Positions 22,719 to 30,677 of a stretch of 33,865 bases of DNA are shown one piece after another. Source of the stretch: Elusimicrobiota bacterium (GTDB lineage Bacteria; Elusimicrobiota; Elusimicrobia; UBA1565); contig NVTF01000010.1 of NCBI GenBank assembly GCA_002401485.1, forward strand, positions 1 to 33,865, in the 5' to 3' direction. How positions within the stretch are numbered: the first letter of the stretch is position 1; each line of letters opens with the position of its first letter. The position numbers and the translations under genes were made by a program. Below the pieces are notes generated by a model. It saw only the letters and a list, made by a program, of their open reading frames with translations. It was not told the origin of the DNA and searched no databases.

Positions 22719-23692
22719 TATCGCAGCGACGCATCGGCTTGCAGGCCTGTGACGGCCGCGAGGTTCACGATATCGTCGACCGTGGCGCCGCGGCTTAGGT
22801 CGTTGACCGGCTTGGCGAATCCTTGGAGGATCGGACCGATCGCTTCCGCATTGGCTAGGCGTTGAACGAGTTTGTAGCCGATGTTCGCACTTTGCAGATC
22901 GGGGAAGATCAAAACATTCGCCTTACCCGCGACCTTGCTGTCAGGAGCCTTCCGGCTGCCGATCTCAGGAACCAGCGCCGCGTCCGCCTGCATTTCTCCA
23001 TCGATCGCCAGCTCTGGCGCCTTTTCTTTTGCGATGCGTACCGCGTCGCGGACGCGATCAACGCTCTCATGTTCCGCCGAGCCGAGGGTGGAGAAAGAAA
23101 GCATCGCAACCCGGGGTTCGATCCCGCAGAGGGCCTTGGCCATACGCGCTGTCGAAATCGCGATCAGGGCAAGCTTCGCCGGAGCCGGTGCGGGGTTGAT
23201 GGCGCAGTCTCCCATAAGAATGACCCCATCGTCGCCGTATTGGCAATTGGGGATGACCATGATGAAGAAGCTCGAAATAGTGCGAACGTCGCGGGCCGGC
23301 TTGATGATCTGCAGGGCCGGGCGGATGGTGTCGCCGGTGGCGTGGGCTGCGCCCGCGAGGAAGCCGTCAACATGATCATGGTGCAGCATCATTGTCCCAA
23401 AGTGAATGGGGTCTTCCATAAGTTTAAACGCGTCGGCCTTTTCGATGCCCTTATGTTTTCGCTTCTCGTAGTAGCTGTTGGCGTAGAGTTCTCGGCGGTC
23501 GTCTTTGGAGGGATCTATGACGGTGATGCCGTCTACCGACTTCGATCCGAGCACGATGGGCTCGGCGAGTCCTTCTTTTTTTAGAATCGCCGCCGCCTCC
23601 AGCGTGCGCTTGTCAGCGCCTTCGGGCAAAACGATTTTACGGGGATTTTTTTTCGCTGCGTTCCGCAGCCGAGCAATGATGTCCTGTGCCAT
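22718..23692 (-). CDS. pta: Phosphate acetyltransferase
   Basis: This 324-aa protein has the length and motifs of short class-I phosphotransacetylases: KIVLPEGADKRTLEAA near the N-terminus, GFLAGAAHATGDTIRPALQI (about 109-128), DCAINPAPA (about 162-170), MLSFSTLGSA (about 196-205), DGEMQADAALVP and NVLIFPDLQSANIGYK. It interconverts acetyl-CoA and acetyl phosphate in acetate metabolism. No acetate kinase gene is next to it. An AGGAGG (23697-23702) four bases upstream gives it a conventional ribosome-binding site, in contrast to many neighbours. It heads an operon with the 87-aa protein and the receiver-only regulator. Confidence 0.95.
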   Translation of the reverse strand: MAQDIIARLRNAAKKNPRKIVLPEGADKRTLEAAAILKKEGLAEPIVLGSKSVDGITVIDPSKDDRRELYANSYYEKRKHKGIEKADAFKLMEDPIHFGTMMLHHDHVDGFLAGAAHATGDTIRPALQIIKPARDVRTISSFFIMVIPNCQYGDDGVILMGDCAINPAPAPAKLALIAISTARMAKALCGIEPRVAMLSFSTLGSAEHESVDRVRDAVRIAKEKAPELAIDGEMQADAALVPEIGSRKAPDSKVAGKANVLIFPDLQSANIGYKLVQRLANAEAIGPILQGFAKPVNDLSRGATVDDIVNLAAVTGLQADASLR

Positions 23693-23723
23693 GGTTCCTC
23701 CTGACAGTGAGGAACTTTACCAA

Positions 23724-24644
23724 TTACTGGCGGAGGGAGACCGGCACGACAGCCTTGCCGCGGAGCATGTGATCGGTCAGGAGGTCGCTCAGTCCCTGCA
23801 CGCGAAGCCGGGTGGCGCCTTCCTCGGTGAGGATCCGAACAATGCCGTTCATGTCGCGAATGAGGTGTTTGGCGTCGCGGCTGTAGACCAACACAAGCGT
23901 CTCATCCTTTGCGTCAGCGCGCACTCCCGTGATTACCGTACCTTTCGCCGAACGCAGGCAGGTCTCGTAGACGGTGACAAAGGCGGCGGCATTTTTGAGC
24001 GATTTGCTTTCGATGCCGCATTGGTCCACGATGGGCTGCAGCGAGCTCGATTGGCGGTCGGAGGCGGGCCGTTCAAGATCGATAAGGGAAACGGTGTGAC
24101 CGAACAGTTTCCCGTCGCGCAATTGAAAGGAGGACTCGAGATCACTTTTTACCGTGCTGCCGGGGGGAATCAAGCCGCTAATCATAATGACGACGCCGTG
24201 GGTTCCTTCGGCTGCGGTGATCTTGACGCCATAACGTTTGGAGAGGTCGGTGAGGCAGCTGCTTAACGCGGCGACGACTTCTTTTGTGCTGGGCTGACGC
24301 GCGTAAACATAGTCGACCGATTGGCAGGACTGCATCTCTTTGAGTACGTCGCCAAATTTGTTGCCGCCTTCGATCGGCACACCCTCGATGCGGGGAGCAT
24401 CCCACCCGCCGTCTTGGGGTGATGTGGGAAGTTCAGGAATGGATTTCCACCACGGGGCCGCATTCTTGGTTTCGCCTTTGGGAATGGGCATTTCGGAAGG
24501 GGGAGAGATTTCAACGATATCGGCACGGCCTTCGCCGAAGAAATCGGACAGCCATTCCATTTCGGAAAAAATGCTCGCGTCGCTGGCGGCCGCCGGAGCG
24601 GCAAAAATGAAGAACGCGATAGAGGTGATAATAAAGCGATGCAT
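23724..24644 (-). CDS. Secreted protein, unknown (306 aa)
   Basis: A signal peptide is visible (MHRFIITSIAFFIFAAPAAA). A Pro/Trp-rich region follows (about 45-95) and then an alpha/beta body. The body has paired Cys residues (MQSCQSVDYVY, SSCLTDLSKRYGVKI, DQCGIES, YETCLRSAKG) suggesting two disulphides, consistent with a periplasmic or secreted location. The strands GVVIMISGLIPPG and LVLVYSRDAKH are clear. I recognise no family. GAGAAT lies 5 bases before the ATG but is a weak -10. It is 31 bases upstream of pta on the same strand, so cotranscription is possible. Confidence 0.75.
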   Translation of the reverse strand: MHRFIITSIAFFIFAAPAAASDASIFSEMEWLSDFFGEGRADIVEISPPSEMPIPKGETKNAAPWWKSIPELPTSPQDGGWDAPRIEGVPIEGGNKFGDVLKEMQSCQSVDYVYARQPSTKEVVAALSSCLTDLSKRYGVKITAAEGTHGVVIMISGLIPPGSTVKSDLESSFQLRDGKLFGHTVSLIDLERPASDRQSSSLQPIVDQCGIESKSLKNAAAFVTVYETCLRSAKGTVITGVRADAKDETLVLVYSRDAKHLIRDMNGIVRILTEEGATRLRVQGLSDLLTDHMLRGKAVVPVSLRQ

Positions 24645-24868
24645 TATTGATTCTCGGGGTTTTGACGTACCTTAATGATACGCCCAGCACCAAAATGACA
24701 GTATGACGACCGCCAATTGATTGTGTTGATGGCGATCAACCCCTTCGCTCTAGGTCCATCGGGCCGAGCGTTTTAATGGTTCTGAGGCATAAGACCTATA
24801 CGCGTATAGGCGTTATTCCCCGTCGAGGATTAGGTGGTTTGGCCCACAGAGAATCAACCGTTGGGTGG

Positions 24869-24874
24869 TATCCT
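24869..24874 (+). promoter_or_regulatory. -10 element (TATCCT), leaderless type
   Basis: TATCCT, GTTGTCT, ATG at 24882: spacing seven. It identifies ATG 24882, at the signal-like MMKK, as start rather than GTG 24834. Confidence 0.5.
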
Positions 24875-24881
24875 GTTGTCT

Positions 24882-27800
24882 ATGATGAAAAAGATCCTCC
24901 TCCAATTTCCCGTTCAAAAATCCATTGCTTCCGCTCTTGTTGCTGCGCTTTTAATGACGACTCCCGGACTCGGCGTTTATGAAGCGGCCGCAAAGATCGT
25001 CGGAAACACAAGCGTGACAACGATCCCCTCCGGCTTTAACGCACCGGTGGGTCTTGGTCACATCTTCGGTTTGGGCACAACAAAGGCTGAAGCATTTTTG
25101 AAGGTGGACAGCCTCGGATCTACTCTAACCGTTATCGATGCGCCGGTTTTTTTGCCGGAACAAACCCTTGCTGTTGCCTCTGCCGCGAAGTCGGACCCTA
25201 GGTCCTCTGTCCCGACAATAGCGATTTCCCCTGCTGGCATAAAAATTGCTGCTCGAATTTTAACGAGCCATGCCCCTGCAATTCGCGCGCCGCGTGTTAC
25301 GGCAAAACAAACCCTCACCACTACCGTTGAAGCGGTGCGTCATGAGTCGACCTCAGGCCGGGTTTCCGGGGCGCCGCTCACCCGACTTTTTGATTTCTCC
25401 AGACGCTCGCGTGATTCCAATGTCCCGGCAGTGCGCGGCTCCTACTTCGGATCACGCGGCAGCCGCCTTAGCCGCTCGGCTGAAGCCGCTGTTAATGCAG
25501 CCGATGAGCCCGCCTCTCCTTCCTCTACTAAGGAAAAGGCCGTGAAAAAGGGTCCGAGCAATACCCTTGTGATCGGACTCGCCGCTGCCGGAGCCGTCGC
25601 CTCGTTTTATTTCGCGCCCGTAATCCTCGCGGCCGCAGCAACCGCTCTCACGTTTGCGGGGCTGTCGACGCCGCTGTGGATTACCTCAGGATCGCTTTGG
25701 ACGACACTAGGCGTGAGCGCGCTTGGAGTTGTTGTCGGTTCTGCGGTTTCGCAGTATCCGTTATGGCTTTCCTTCCCTAGGGATGTTATTCAAAGCGCCA
25801 CGAATGCGGGTGCCAACACCTTTAAGTTTTGGGCGCGTTTCGGCCGCATTTTAGATTCGGTTTTAACCGGCCGATCAACGGAAGACGCCAATAAGGCGGA
25901 TTTGCCCGCTAACATTTTCAAATATCCGGTGCTTGCCTGGCCGTTTTTCTTAACAGGCCTTGGCGTGGTCCCCATCGTGATGGCTACCGGTGCGGTCGCT
26001 CTAGGCTGGCCGGTGTTGACGGTTTGGGGCATCGGCGCCGCTTTAATTTTTGGAGGCGCTCCCGTATTCTTTGCTGCCGGCCTCCTTTATAAGGTTGTTG
26101 AGACTCCTATTCGGGCTGCGCTGCGCGGACTTAAACAGGTCGCGTTCCAATTTTTTCCTTGGCTGATTGACTTTTTCAACTTTTTAGGACGTGTTCTTCG
26201 TAAGCTCTTCCCGTTCATTGGCGGCGGGCTTTGGGGCATCGTCAGGACGGCGGGTTTTGGCATTGCCGCAGGGTTTTTGACAACCGCTCGTCCGATCTGG
26301 GAGGGTGTTGCGGATTCGGAGATCGCTGAGCCGGATCTTCAAAAGCGGGACCGTCTCTATTCGATTCCCCGAAAGGTCGGCATTATAGCGGTGCGGATTG
26401 CGGGTGGATTGACCGCTCTCGTCGCGGGTGTTCTTGGGGCCGGCATTGGGCTGGTGCTTTCGCTGCCTTTCATGCTCGTGCATCCGCTTCATATCGCATT
26501 GGATTGGGCCAAAATCGAGACGGGAACAATCGCAGGGTTCACGAAACGTTTCCACGATAACCTTGACGATGAGGAAGGGTTGGGAGAGCTGGCGCAAACC
26601 GAATTCGAGGCCGCCGGCGACCAACGGTCTATTTCCTTGGCGCATGCAGTCGCACGTTTGGCGAATGCACCGCTGCACGCGGGATACCTTTCGGTCGCGC
26701 TCATTGCGACGGCGCTGACGGCTTATTTCCGAACCTGGAGCCGTTCCTTGGGTTGGACAACACGGCCGGAACGCGTCACCGCTGAGCCGCTTGATGGAGT
26801 CAAAGAAATTCGGGATGCCGACAGCAAACGCATATCCGCGGCTCCTGAAAATCCTCACTTCTGGGCTCCGTTCCTTCTCGGAACTCTTGGGGCACTCGGC
26901 GGCTCCGCCGCCGTCTATACCACCGTGCTCGGCGGCGCTCTTTCGCTGGCATGGCTGCCGCTTGCGTTATTGGCGTTAGGGACTGCGGCAGGCGGATTTA
27001 TTGGATTAGCAATTTCCCAGCCGGCGGCGTGGAGCAATCTCTTTGGCGGCATCAAGAAAGAGGCTGTTGACGGCGCGACAGCGTCTTATCGGGCTTCCGC
27101 GAGACTCGGACTTCGCACGGACGCAGCACTTCGTGATCGTGCGGTGAGTGAGCATTTGTATAGAAACGCTCCGGCGAATCTTCTTCAGTACCCGTGGCTC
27201 GCCCTTCCCGGCGTAATTGTGGGATACGTCGCCGCCGTTTTCGGCTTCATTGCTGGTCCCATTGCCGTTGTTGTTGGAACCGCGACGCAAGCGGCATGGA
27301 CCGGTTTCCTTTCGCTGGTCGAGCGATTTATTCCGGCGCTCAAACGAGTTCTTAAACGCATAGTGAAAATTCTGCGCAACGCCATTCCCTTTGCGGGTGG
27401 TTTGATCTGGGGAACTATCCGCGGTCTGTTTATCACTGGGGTCGCTTCAGCGGCAGTTGCCGCAGGACCGATTTTTGACGCGGTGTTCGATAAAGATCTC
27501 GATATCGATGAGTCGCGTTACGATATGGACGGCATCTCCAAGATCATTGCAGTGCGCGCCTTCCAGCTCGTTGCTGTGATCGGGCTGCTCACCGCGGCAC
27601 TGCTTGGTTTCGTGACCGGTTTGATTTATGGATTGCCGTATACCGCGGTCTTCGCTCTCGGGAAAGCCTTCGATTGGGGCAATGTCGGCGGTAAATCCGA
27701 GAATTTCTTCCGTCTCTGGGAGAAAGAATCGCTGCGTGATGAGGATGTTCGCTTCGAACAGCTCGTTCGTTCGGGTTTCTCCGAAGATGAAAAGAATATC

Positions 27801-29654
27801 TCCTTGTGGCAGGGTATCGCGCGTTTGGGCAATACACTCGGCGCTGCGGCGATTACGCCGTTGACAAGCATTCCGATTGCGGTGTCGGTATTCTTCCGCA
27901 CCATTTACCGGGCGGGGCGTGCGGCACGCGATCGTGAGCCGGGCGTAAGCACGTATGAGTTCGCTTCCGATCTCGAGACCGCGCTTAACCGACATGAGGG
28001 TTTTGTTCGAGCCTACCAAGGACGCCGCCGCGGCACGGTCGAAACCGTATTTACGAGTGAATCCTCTTATCGCCGAGCACTCGCGGAGGGACTCATTCGC
28101 TCACGGATGAAGGGTTTTGATATAGAGATCATCTACGAAGATGCCGAAGGCGTCGACGGGGATGATCTCAAACGCGCTCGAGGCTCACTTGATGAAGAGG
28201 CCGACTCCGTTCAGGAAAAGAAAGCGGATGATCTTTCCGGAGCCGGAGCCGGAGCCGGCGTCGCGGCCGTTCTTGGTTTGCTCGGCGCCGTTGCTGCCGG
28301 GTATGCGGGTTTTGCATTCGCGCTTCCTCTTCTAGGATTGACGGGTTGGTCATGGCTGCTTGGTTTGGCCGGGTCGGCCCTGATCGGCGCGGGGATTGGG
28401 TTCGCGATTTCACAACCCTCCATCCTTCGCCAGTGGCCGCACGCCATCGGATCGGCGATGCGCGACGGTGTTGATGCGGCATGGAAATTCTGGACCGGCT
28501 ACGCCGGACGTTACGCCATGACGCTGAAGGGGGATCGGGTTCCGGCTGCCTCTACGCTGGGAACGGTTCACTACGTTGGTGGTGTTGTCGGCGCGGTCGG
28601 AACAGGCATTGCGGGTTTTATTTACGGGCTCGTCTCGGTTCCGTTGGAGGCCTCCCTGGTCGGCGCCCACAAGGTCGCACTGGGCTTATGGCCGTGGTTG
28701 AAGGGCGTGTTCAAGACTATCGCTCGGGTCGCACGGCGATTTTTCCCATTCGTGTTCGGGGGCATTGTCGGGCTGGTTGTCGGCGTTTTTGGAACAGCGC
28801 TTTTTGGAGCGTTGTTGTTGGGTCGCCCCTGGTTTAAATACGTGGTTGCGGAAGATTACGATACCGATACAACCGGTAAGTTCTTAGGAACGACGGCGCT
28901 TCGCATCGTCGCTTCCATCATCGGCGTGATTGCGGGTCTTGCGGGAGGCGCGGTTTTCTTCGCGGTGCCGGCTGCCATCGGCTTCTACGCCTTTGGAACG
29001 TGGGGGATCACCCTTGGCTTGGCAGCGGCGCTGCCGTATTCGCTTACCCTGAGCGCCGCATTGGCTTTCTGGATGGGGGACATCGGCGGCAGGGCCCAGC
29101 GCTTCTTTGATTTGTGGGCTAAGTCCGCCTTGCGCATAGAATTGCATCGTATGAACAAGCTCACCGACAGCATGGAGTTTAACGAGAAGCGCACCAATGG
29201 CGAGATTCAGCCGGCAGACGGTTGGATCCGACTTGCTAATGTTTTTGCGGGTACGCTCGCGGCGGCGATTGCCGGCATCGTTGCCAGTTTGGTCACCTAT
29301 CCGCGGAGCCTCTTTCGCGCGGGCAAGGATCTGTCCGCTGGGAAAACCCTGGATGGGAGTCAGGGTTTTGACGACTTCTCGCCGATCTATGACTCCCGCA
29401 GCGGCAGAAAAGTCTTCAATAAAATAGCCGCCGGAATTTCCCTTGCCTCAGGCATCGTCTTCTCTATCTGGATGCTTGGTTGGGGTCCGTACGGATTGTT
29501 GACGGCATTGTGGAAGGCCGCCGTGATCGTTGCGCTCGCTTACCCGGTCGGCTGGGTCGCCGGATGGGTTTTGGGTCTCATCGCCGGCTTTGCAATCGGC
29601 GCCGTCGTCTGGCTCTCCCGCCAACTAGCCAAAACCCCACCCCAAGCCAAATAA
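24882..29654 (+). CDS. Giant triple-repeat polytopic membrane protein (1590 aa)
   Basis: The protein starts with a signal-like helix (about 10-30) and a 190-residue low-complexity leader with LFD (169-171) and AVNAAD (203-208). Then come three diverged copies of a membrane unit, at about 226-655, 660-1050 and 1118-1590. Each copy carries the same landmarks in order: an (A/V)(V/I)SQ motif at about 288, 710 and 1175; a basic amphipathic segment ending in a (F/I)PF-x-(F/G)GG motif at about 442, 834 and 1287; and a D(W/I) motif at about 541, 931 and 1400, followed by an acidic helix and an (A/I)RLAN-type motif. Many Gly/Ala-rich hydrophobic helices separate them. No enzyme motif is seen and I recognise no family. 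It is a single-gene unit ended by a 32-bp hairpin. Confidence 0.88.
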   Translation: MMKKILLQFPVQKSIASALVAALLMTTPGLGVYEAAAKIVGNTSVTTIPSGFNAPVGLGHIFGLGTTKAEAFLKVDSLGSTLTVIDAPVFLPEQTLAVASAAKSDPRSSVPTIAISPAGIKIAARILTSHAPAIRAPRVTAKQTLTTTVEAVRHESTSGRVSGAPLTRLFDFSRRSRDSNVPAVRGSYFGSRGSRLSRSAEAAVNAADEPASPSSTKEKAVKKGPSNTLVIGLAAAGAVASFYFAPVILAAAATALTFAGLSTPLWITSGSLWTTLGVSALGVVVGSAVSQYPLWLSFPRDVIQSATNAGANTFKFWARFGRILDSVLTGRSTEDANKADLPANIFKYPVLAWPFFLTGLGVVPIVMATGAVALGWPVLTVWGIGAALIFGGAPVFFAAGLLYKVVETPIRAALRGLKQVAFQFFPWLIDFFNFLGRVLRKLFPFIGGGLWGIVRTAGFGIAAGFLTTARPIWEGVADSEIAEPDLQKRDRLYSIPRKVGIIAVRIAGGLTALVAGVLGAGIGLVLSLPFMLVHPLHIALDWAKIETGTIAGFTKRFHDNLDDEEGLGELAQTEFEAAGDQRSISLAHAVARLANAPLHAGYLSVALIATALTAYFRTWSRSLGWTTRPERVTAEPLDGVKEIRDADSKRISAAPENPHFWAPFLLGTLGALGGSAAVYTTVLGGALSLAWLPLALLALGTAAGGFIGLAISQPAAWSNLFGGIKKEAVDGATASYRASARLGLRTDAALRDRAVSEHLYRNAPANLLQYPWLALPGVIVGYVAAVFGFIAGPIAVVVGTATQAAWTGFLSLVERFIPALKRVLKRIVKILRNAIPFAGGLIWGTIRGLFITGVASAAVAAGPIFDAVFDKDLDIDESRYDMDGISKIIAVRAFQLVAVIGLLTAALLGFVTGLIYGLPYTAVFALGKAFDWGNVGGKSENFFRLWEKESLRDEDVRFEQLVRSGFSEDEKNISLWQGIARLGNTLGAAAITPLTSIPIAVSVFFRTIYRAGRAARDREPGVSTYEFASDLETALNRHEGFVRAYQGRRRGTVETVFTSESSYRRALAEGLIRSRMKGFDIEIIYEDAEGVDGDDLKRARGSLDEEADSVQEKKADDLSGAGAGAGVAAVLGLLGAVAAGYAGFAFALPLLGLTGWSWLLGLAGSALIGAGIGFAISQPSILRQWPHAIGSAMRDGVDAAWKFWTGYAGRYAMTLKGDRVPAASTLGTVHYVGGVVGAVGTGIAGFIYGLVSVPLEASLVGAHKVALGLWPWLKGVFKTIARVARRFFPFVFGGIVGLVVGVFGTALFGALLLGRPWFKYVVAEDYDTDTTGKFLGTTALRIVASIIGVIAGLAGGAVFFAVPAAIGFYAFGTWGITLGLAAALPYSLTLSAALAFWMGDIGGRAQRFFDLWAKSALRIELHRMNKLTDSMEFNEKRTNGEIQPADGWIRLANVFAGTLAAAIAGIVASLVTYPRSLFRAGKDLSAGKTLDGSQGFDDFSPIYDSRSGRKVFNKIAAGISLASGIVFSIWMLGWGPYGLLTALWKAAVIVALAYPVGWVAGWVLGLIAGFAIGAVVWLSRQLAKTPPQAK

Positions 29655-29655
29655 C

Positions 29656-29722
29656 TGGGGCCGTACGTTGAGTTGTTGAGTTATTCCTGTGGAATAACTC
29701 AACAACTCAACGTACGGCCCCA
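29656..29722. terminator. Perfect 32-bp hairpin with 3-base loop
   Basis: Two exactly complementary 32-base arms (29656-29687 and 29691-29722) flank TGT. The arm contains a tandem GTTGAGTT-GTTGAGTT. It lies one base after the giant gene and one base before the stop of the minus-strand remnant. No T-run follows, so it may act in both directions as RNA structure, or be a mobile palindromic repeat. Confidence 0.65.
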
Positions 29723-29723
29723 A

Positions 29724-30014
29724 CTATGGGTACATGCGGGTGTAGAATTTTGGGGTTGTGTCGGGCCAGACCTTTCCGCCTCTTGATGTGACGCGTGTGC
29801 GGACGTAGGGGTCGTAAAGGCCTTTTAGATTGATCTGGAAGTAGTTTGGATCCGGAGTCCAGTGGCGTTTGACGATGAAACCAGTGTCGAAGGCTGCCAT
29901 TTGGTCAGATGCGATCGTTGCGAGTTGGAATAACCCGGAACCCGGATGAAGTTGTCGATTCTCCAGCGTGAGGATGACCCGGACGTTCCGTTGTGGATCG
30001 GTATTTTTGACGCA
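29724..30014 (-). pseudogene. C-terminal remnant of an unknown gene
   Basis: The minus-strand frame ending in TAG 29724-29726 is open to a TGA at 30015-30017 and is very protein-like: NVRVILTLENRQLHPGSG, LFQLATIASDQMAAFDTGF, RHWTPDPNYFQINLKGLYDP, TPKFYTRMYP. There is no good start codon at its 5' end; the first ATG gives only about 58 residues. Upstream of the TGA the same frame stays open to about 30083 (AFASRLGGIKIGVTAPNRNG), so the coding trace crosses the stop. I read it as a decayed gene whose 5' part has been replaced by the promoter and start of the divergent 30100 gene. Family not recognised. Confidence 0.5.
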
Positions 30015-30064
30015 TCAGCCGTTTCTGTTTGGCGCGGTGACGCCGATTTTGATTCCCCCGAGCC

Positions 30065-30093
30065 TTGACGCGAAAGCGTCCTTCCGTTACCGT
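30065..30093 (+). promoter_or_regulatory. Complete -35/-10 leaderless promoter
   Basis: TTGACG (30065-30070), 17 bp, TACCGT (30088-30093), then TCCTCC and ATG at 30100. The hexamer-to-start distance of six puts the expected transcription start at or next to the A of the start codon. Confidence 0.65.
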
Positions 30094-30099
30094 TCCTCC

Positions 30100-30588
30100 A
30101 TGGTCCCAGCACGCGCTTTCGGTGAAATGCCGGGTCAACGGCCTGCGGATAGGCCCCCGCGCAAGCCGTGGTGGGCGACTAGCGGATTCTGGTCGCTGCT
30201 CAGGGCTTTTATCGGTGTCTGTCTGTTTGTCTACGGAGAACGCGCCTCACTTTTGCGGGCTGTGCGCAATCGTATGCCCGATGACAAACAAATCGCTGAG
30301 ATGAAAATTGTGGGCCGCGACATCCAAAAAATTGCCGAAGATTTCGCGGACGAATACGCACCGGAAAGCGCCGCCGAGGAAAAAGCGACCGTCTCTGCCA
30401 AGACTCTTGAGGCTCCGAAGCGGGCTTCGGGCCGTCGGAAGACTAAAACCGGACCGCGGCGTCAAGGAAAGGTGGATATCTCGGATAAACGATTTAAGGA
30501 TTCCGGCAACGCCGAGGAATTCCGGCAGCGGATGGACGCCCCGTGGTTGGAATCGACTTTTAAGGTCCCTTTTTCTCAACCGCGTTAG
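30100..30588 (+). CDS. Single-helix anchored basic protein, unknown
   Basis: The 162-aa product (from ATG 30100) has a Pro/Arg-rich N-terminus, one hydrophobic helix (about 27-45, SGFWSLLRAFIGVCLFVYG) and a long charged C-terminal region. That region has an acidic helix (DIQKIAEDFADEYAPESAAEE) and a very basic stretch (KRASGRRKTKTGPRRQGK). No domain is recognised. The start was chosen because of the -35/-10 promoter with six-base spacing. It is the first gene of a three-gene cluster with the 26-aa membrane peptide and the 104-aa protein. A type II single-pass membrane topology is likely from the helix position. Confidence 0.7.
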   Translation: MVPARAFGEMPGQRPADRPPRKPWWATSGFWSLLRAFIGVCLFVYGERASLLRAVRNRMPDDKQIAEMKIVGRDIQKIAEDFADEYAPESAAEEKATVSAKTLEAPKRASGRRKTKTGPRRQGKVDISDKRFKDSGNAEEFRQRMDAPWLESTFKVPFSQPR

Positions 30589-30596
30589 GGCGCGGC

Positions 30597-30677
30597 ATGT
30601 TGATTACCGGGGGCATGGCGGGTGCGTTCGGATTGTTGGGATTTTTGTTATTTAAGAACAAGGGGAGACCTCTATGA
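30597..30677 (+). CDS. 26-aa single-helix membrane peptide
   Basis: The reading frame ATG 30597 to TGA 30675-30677 encodes MLITGGMAGAFGLLGFLLF followed by KNKGRPL. It is one hydrophobic, Gly-zipper-like helix with a positive C-terminus, typical of bacterial small membrane proteins. It starts 8 bases after the 162-aa gene, and its stop overlaps the ATG of the following gene (ATGA), the same coupling seen in other operons here. AGGG upstream is a weak ribosome-binding site. Position and composition argue for a real gene; no homologue is known to me. Confidence 0.55.
   Translation: MLITGGMAGAFGLLGFLLFKNKGRPL

Noticed and set aside
24834-24881. Longer start (GTG 24834) for the giant membrane protein
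   Set aside because: The added 16 residues precede the basic MMKK of a normal signal-like helix and would cross the -10 hexamer at 24869.
28236-28262. GGAGCC tandem repeat in the giant gene
   Set aside because: It is three to four short units encoding a Gly-Ala linker, expected in a Gly/Ala-rich membrane protein, and not a repeat element.
30012-30017. In-frame TGA-TGC as a selenocysteine codon
   Set aside because: No start codon exists upstream in the frame, no redox or other selenoprotein motif is present, and I see no SECIS-like hairpin just after the TGA. Gene decay explains it more simply.
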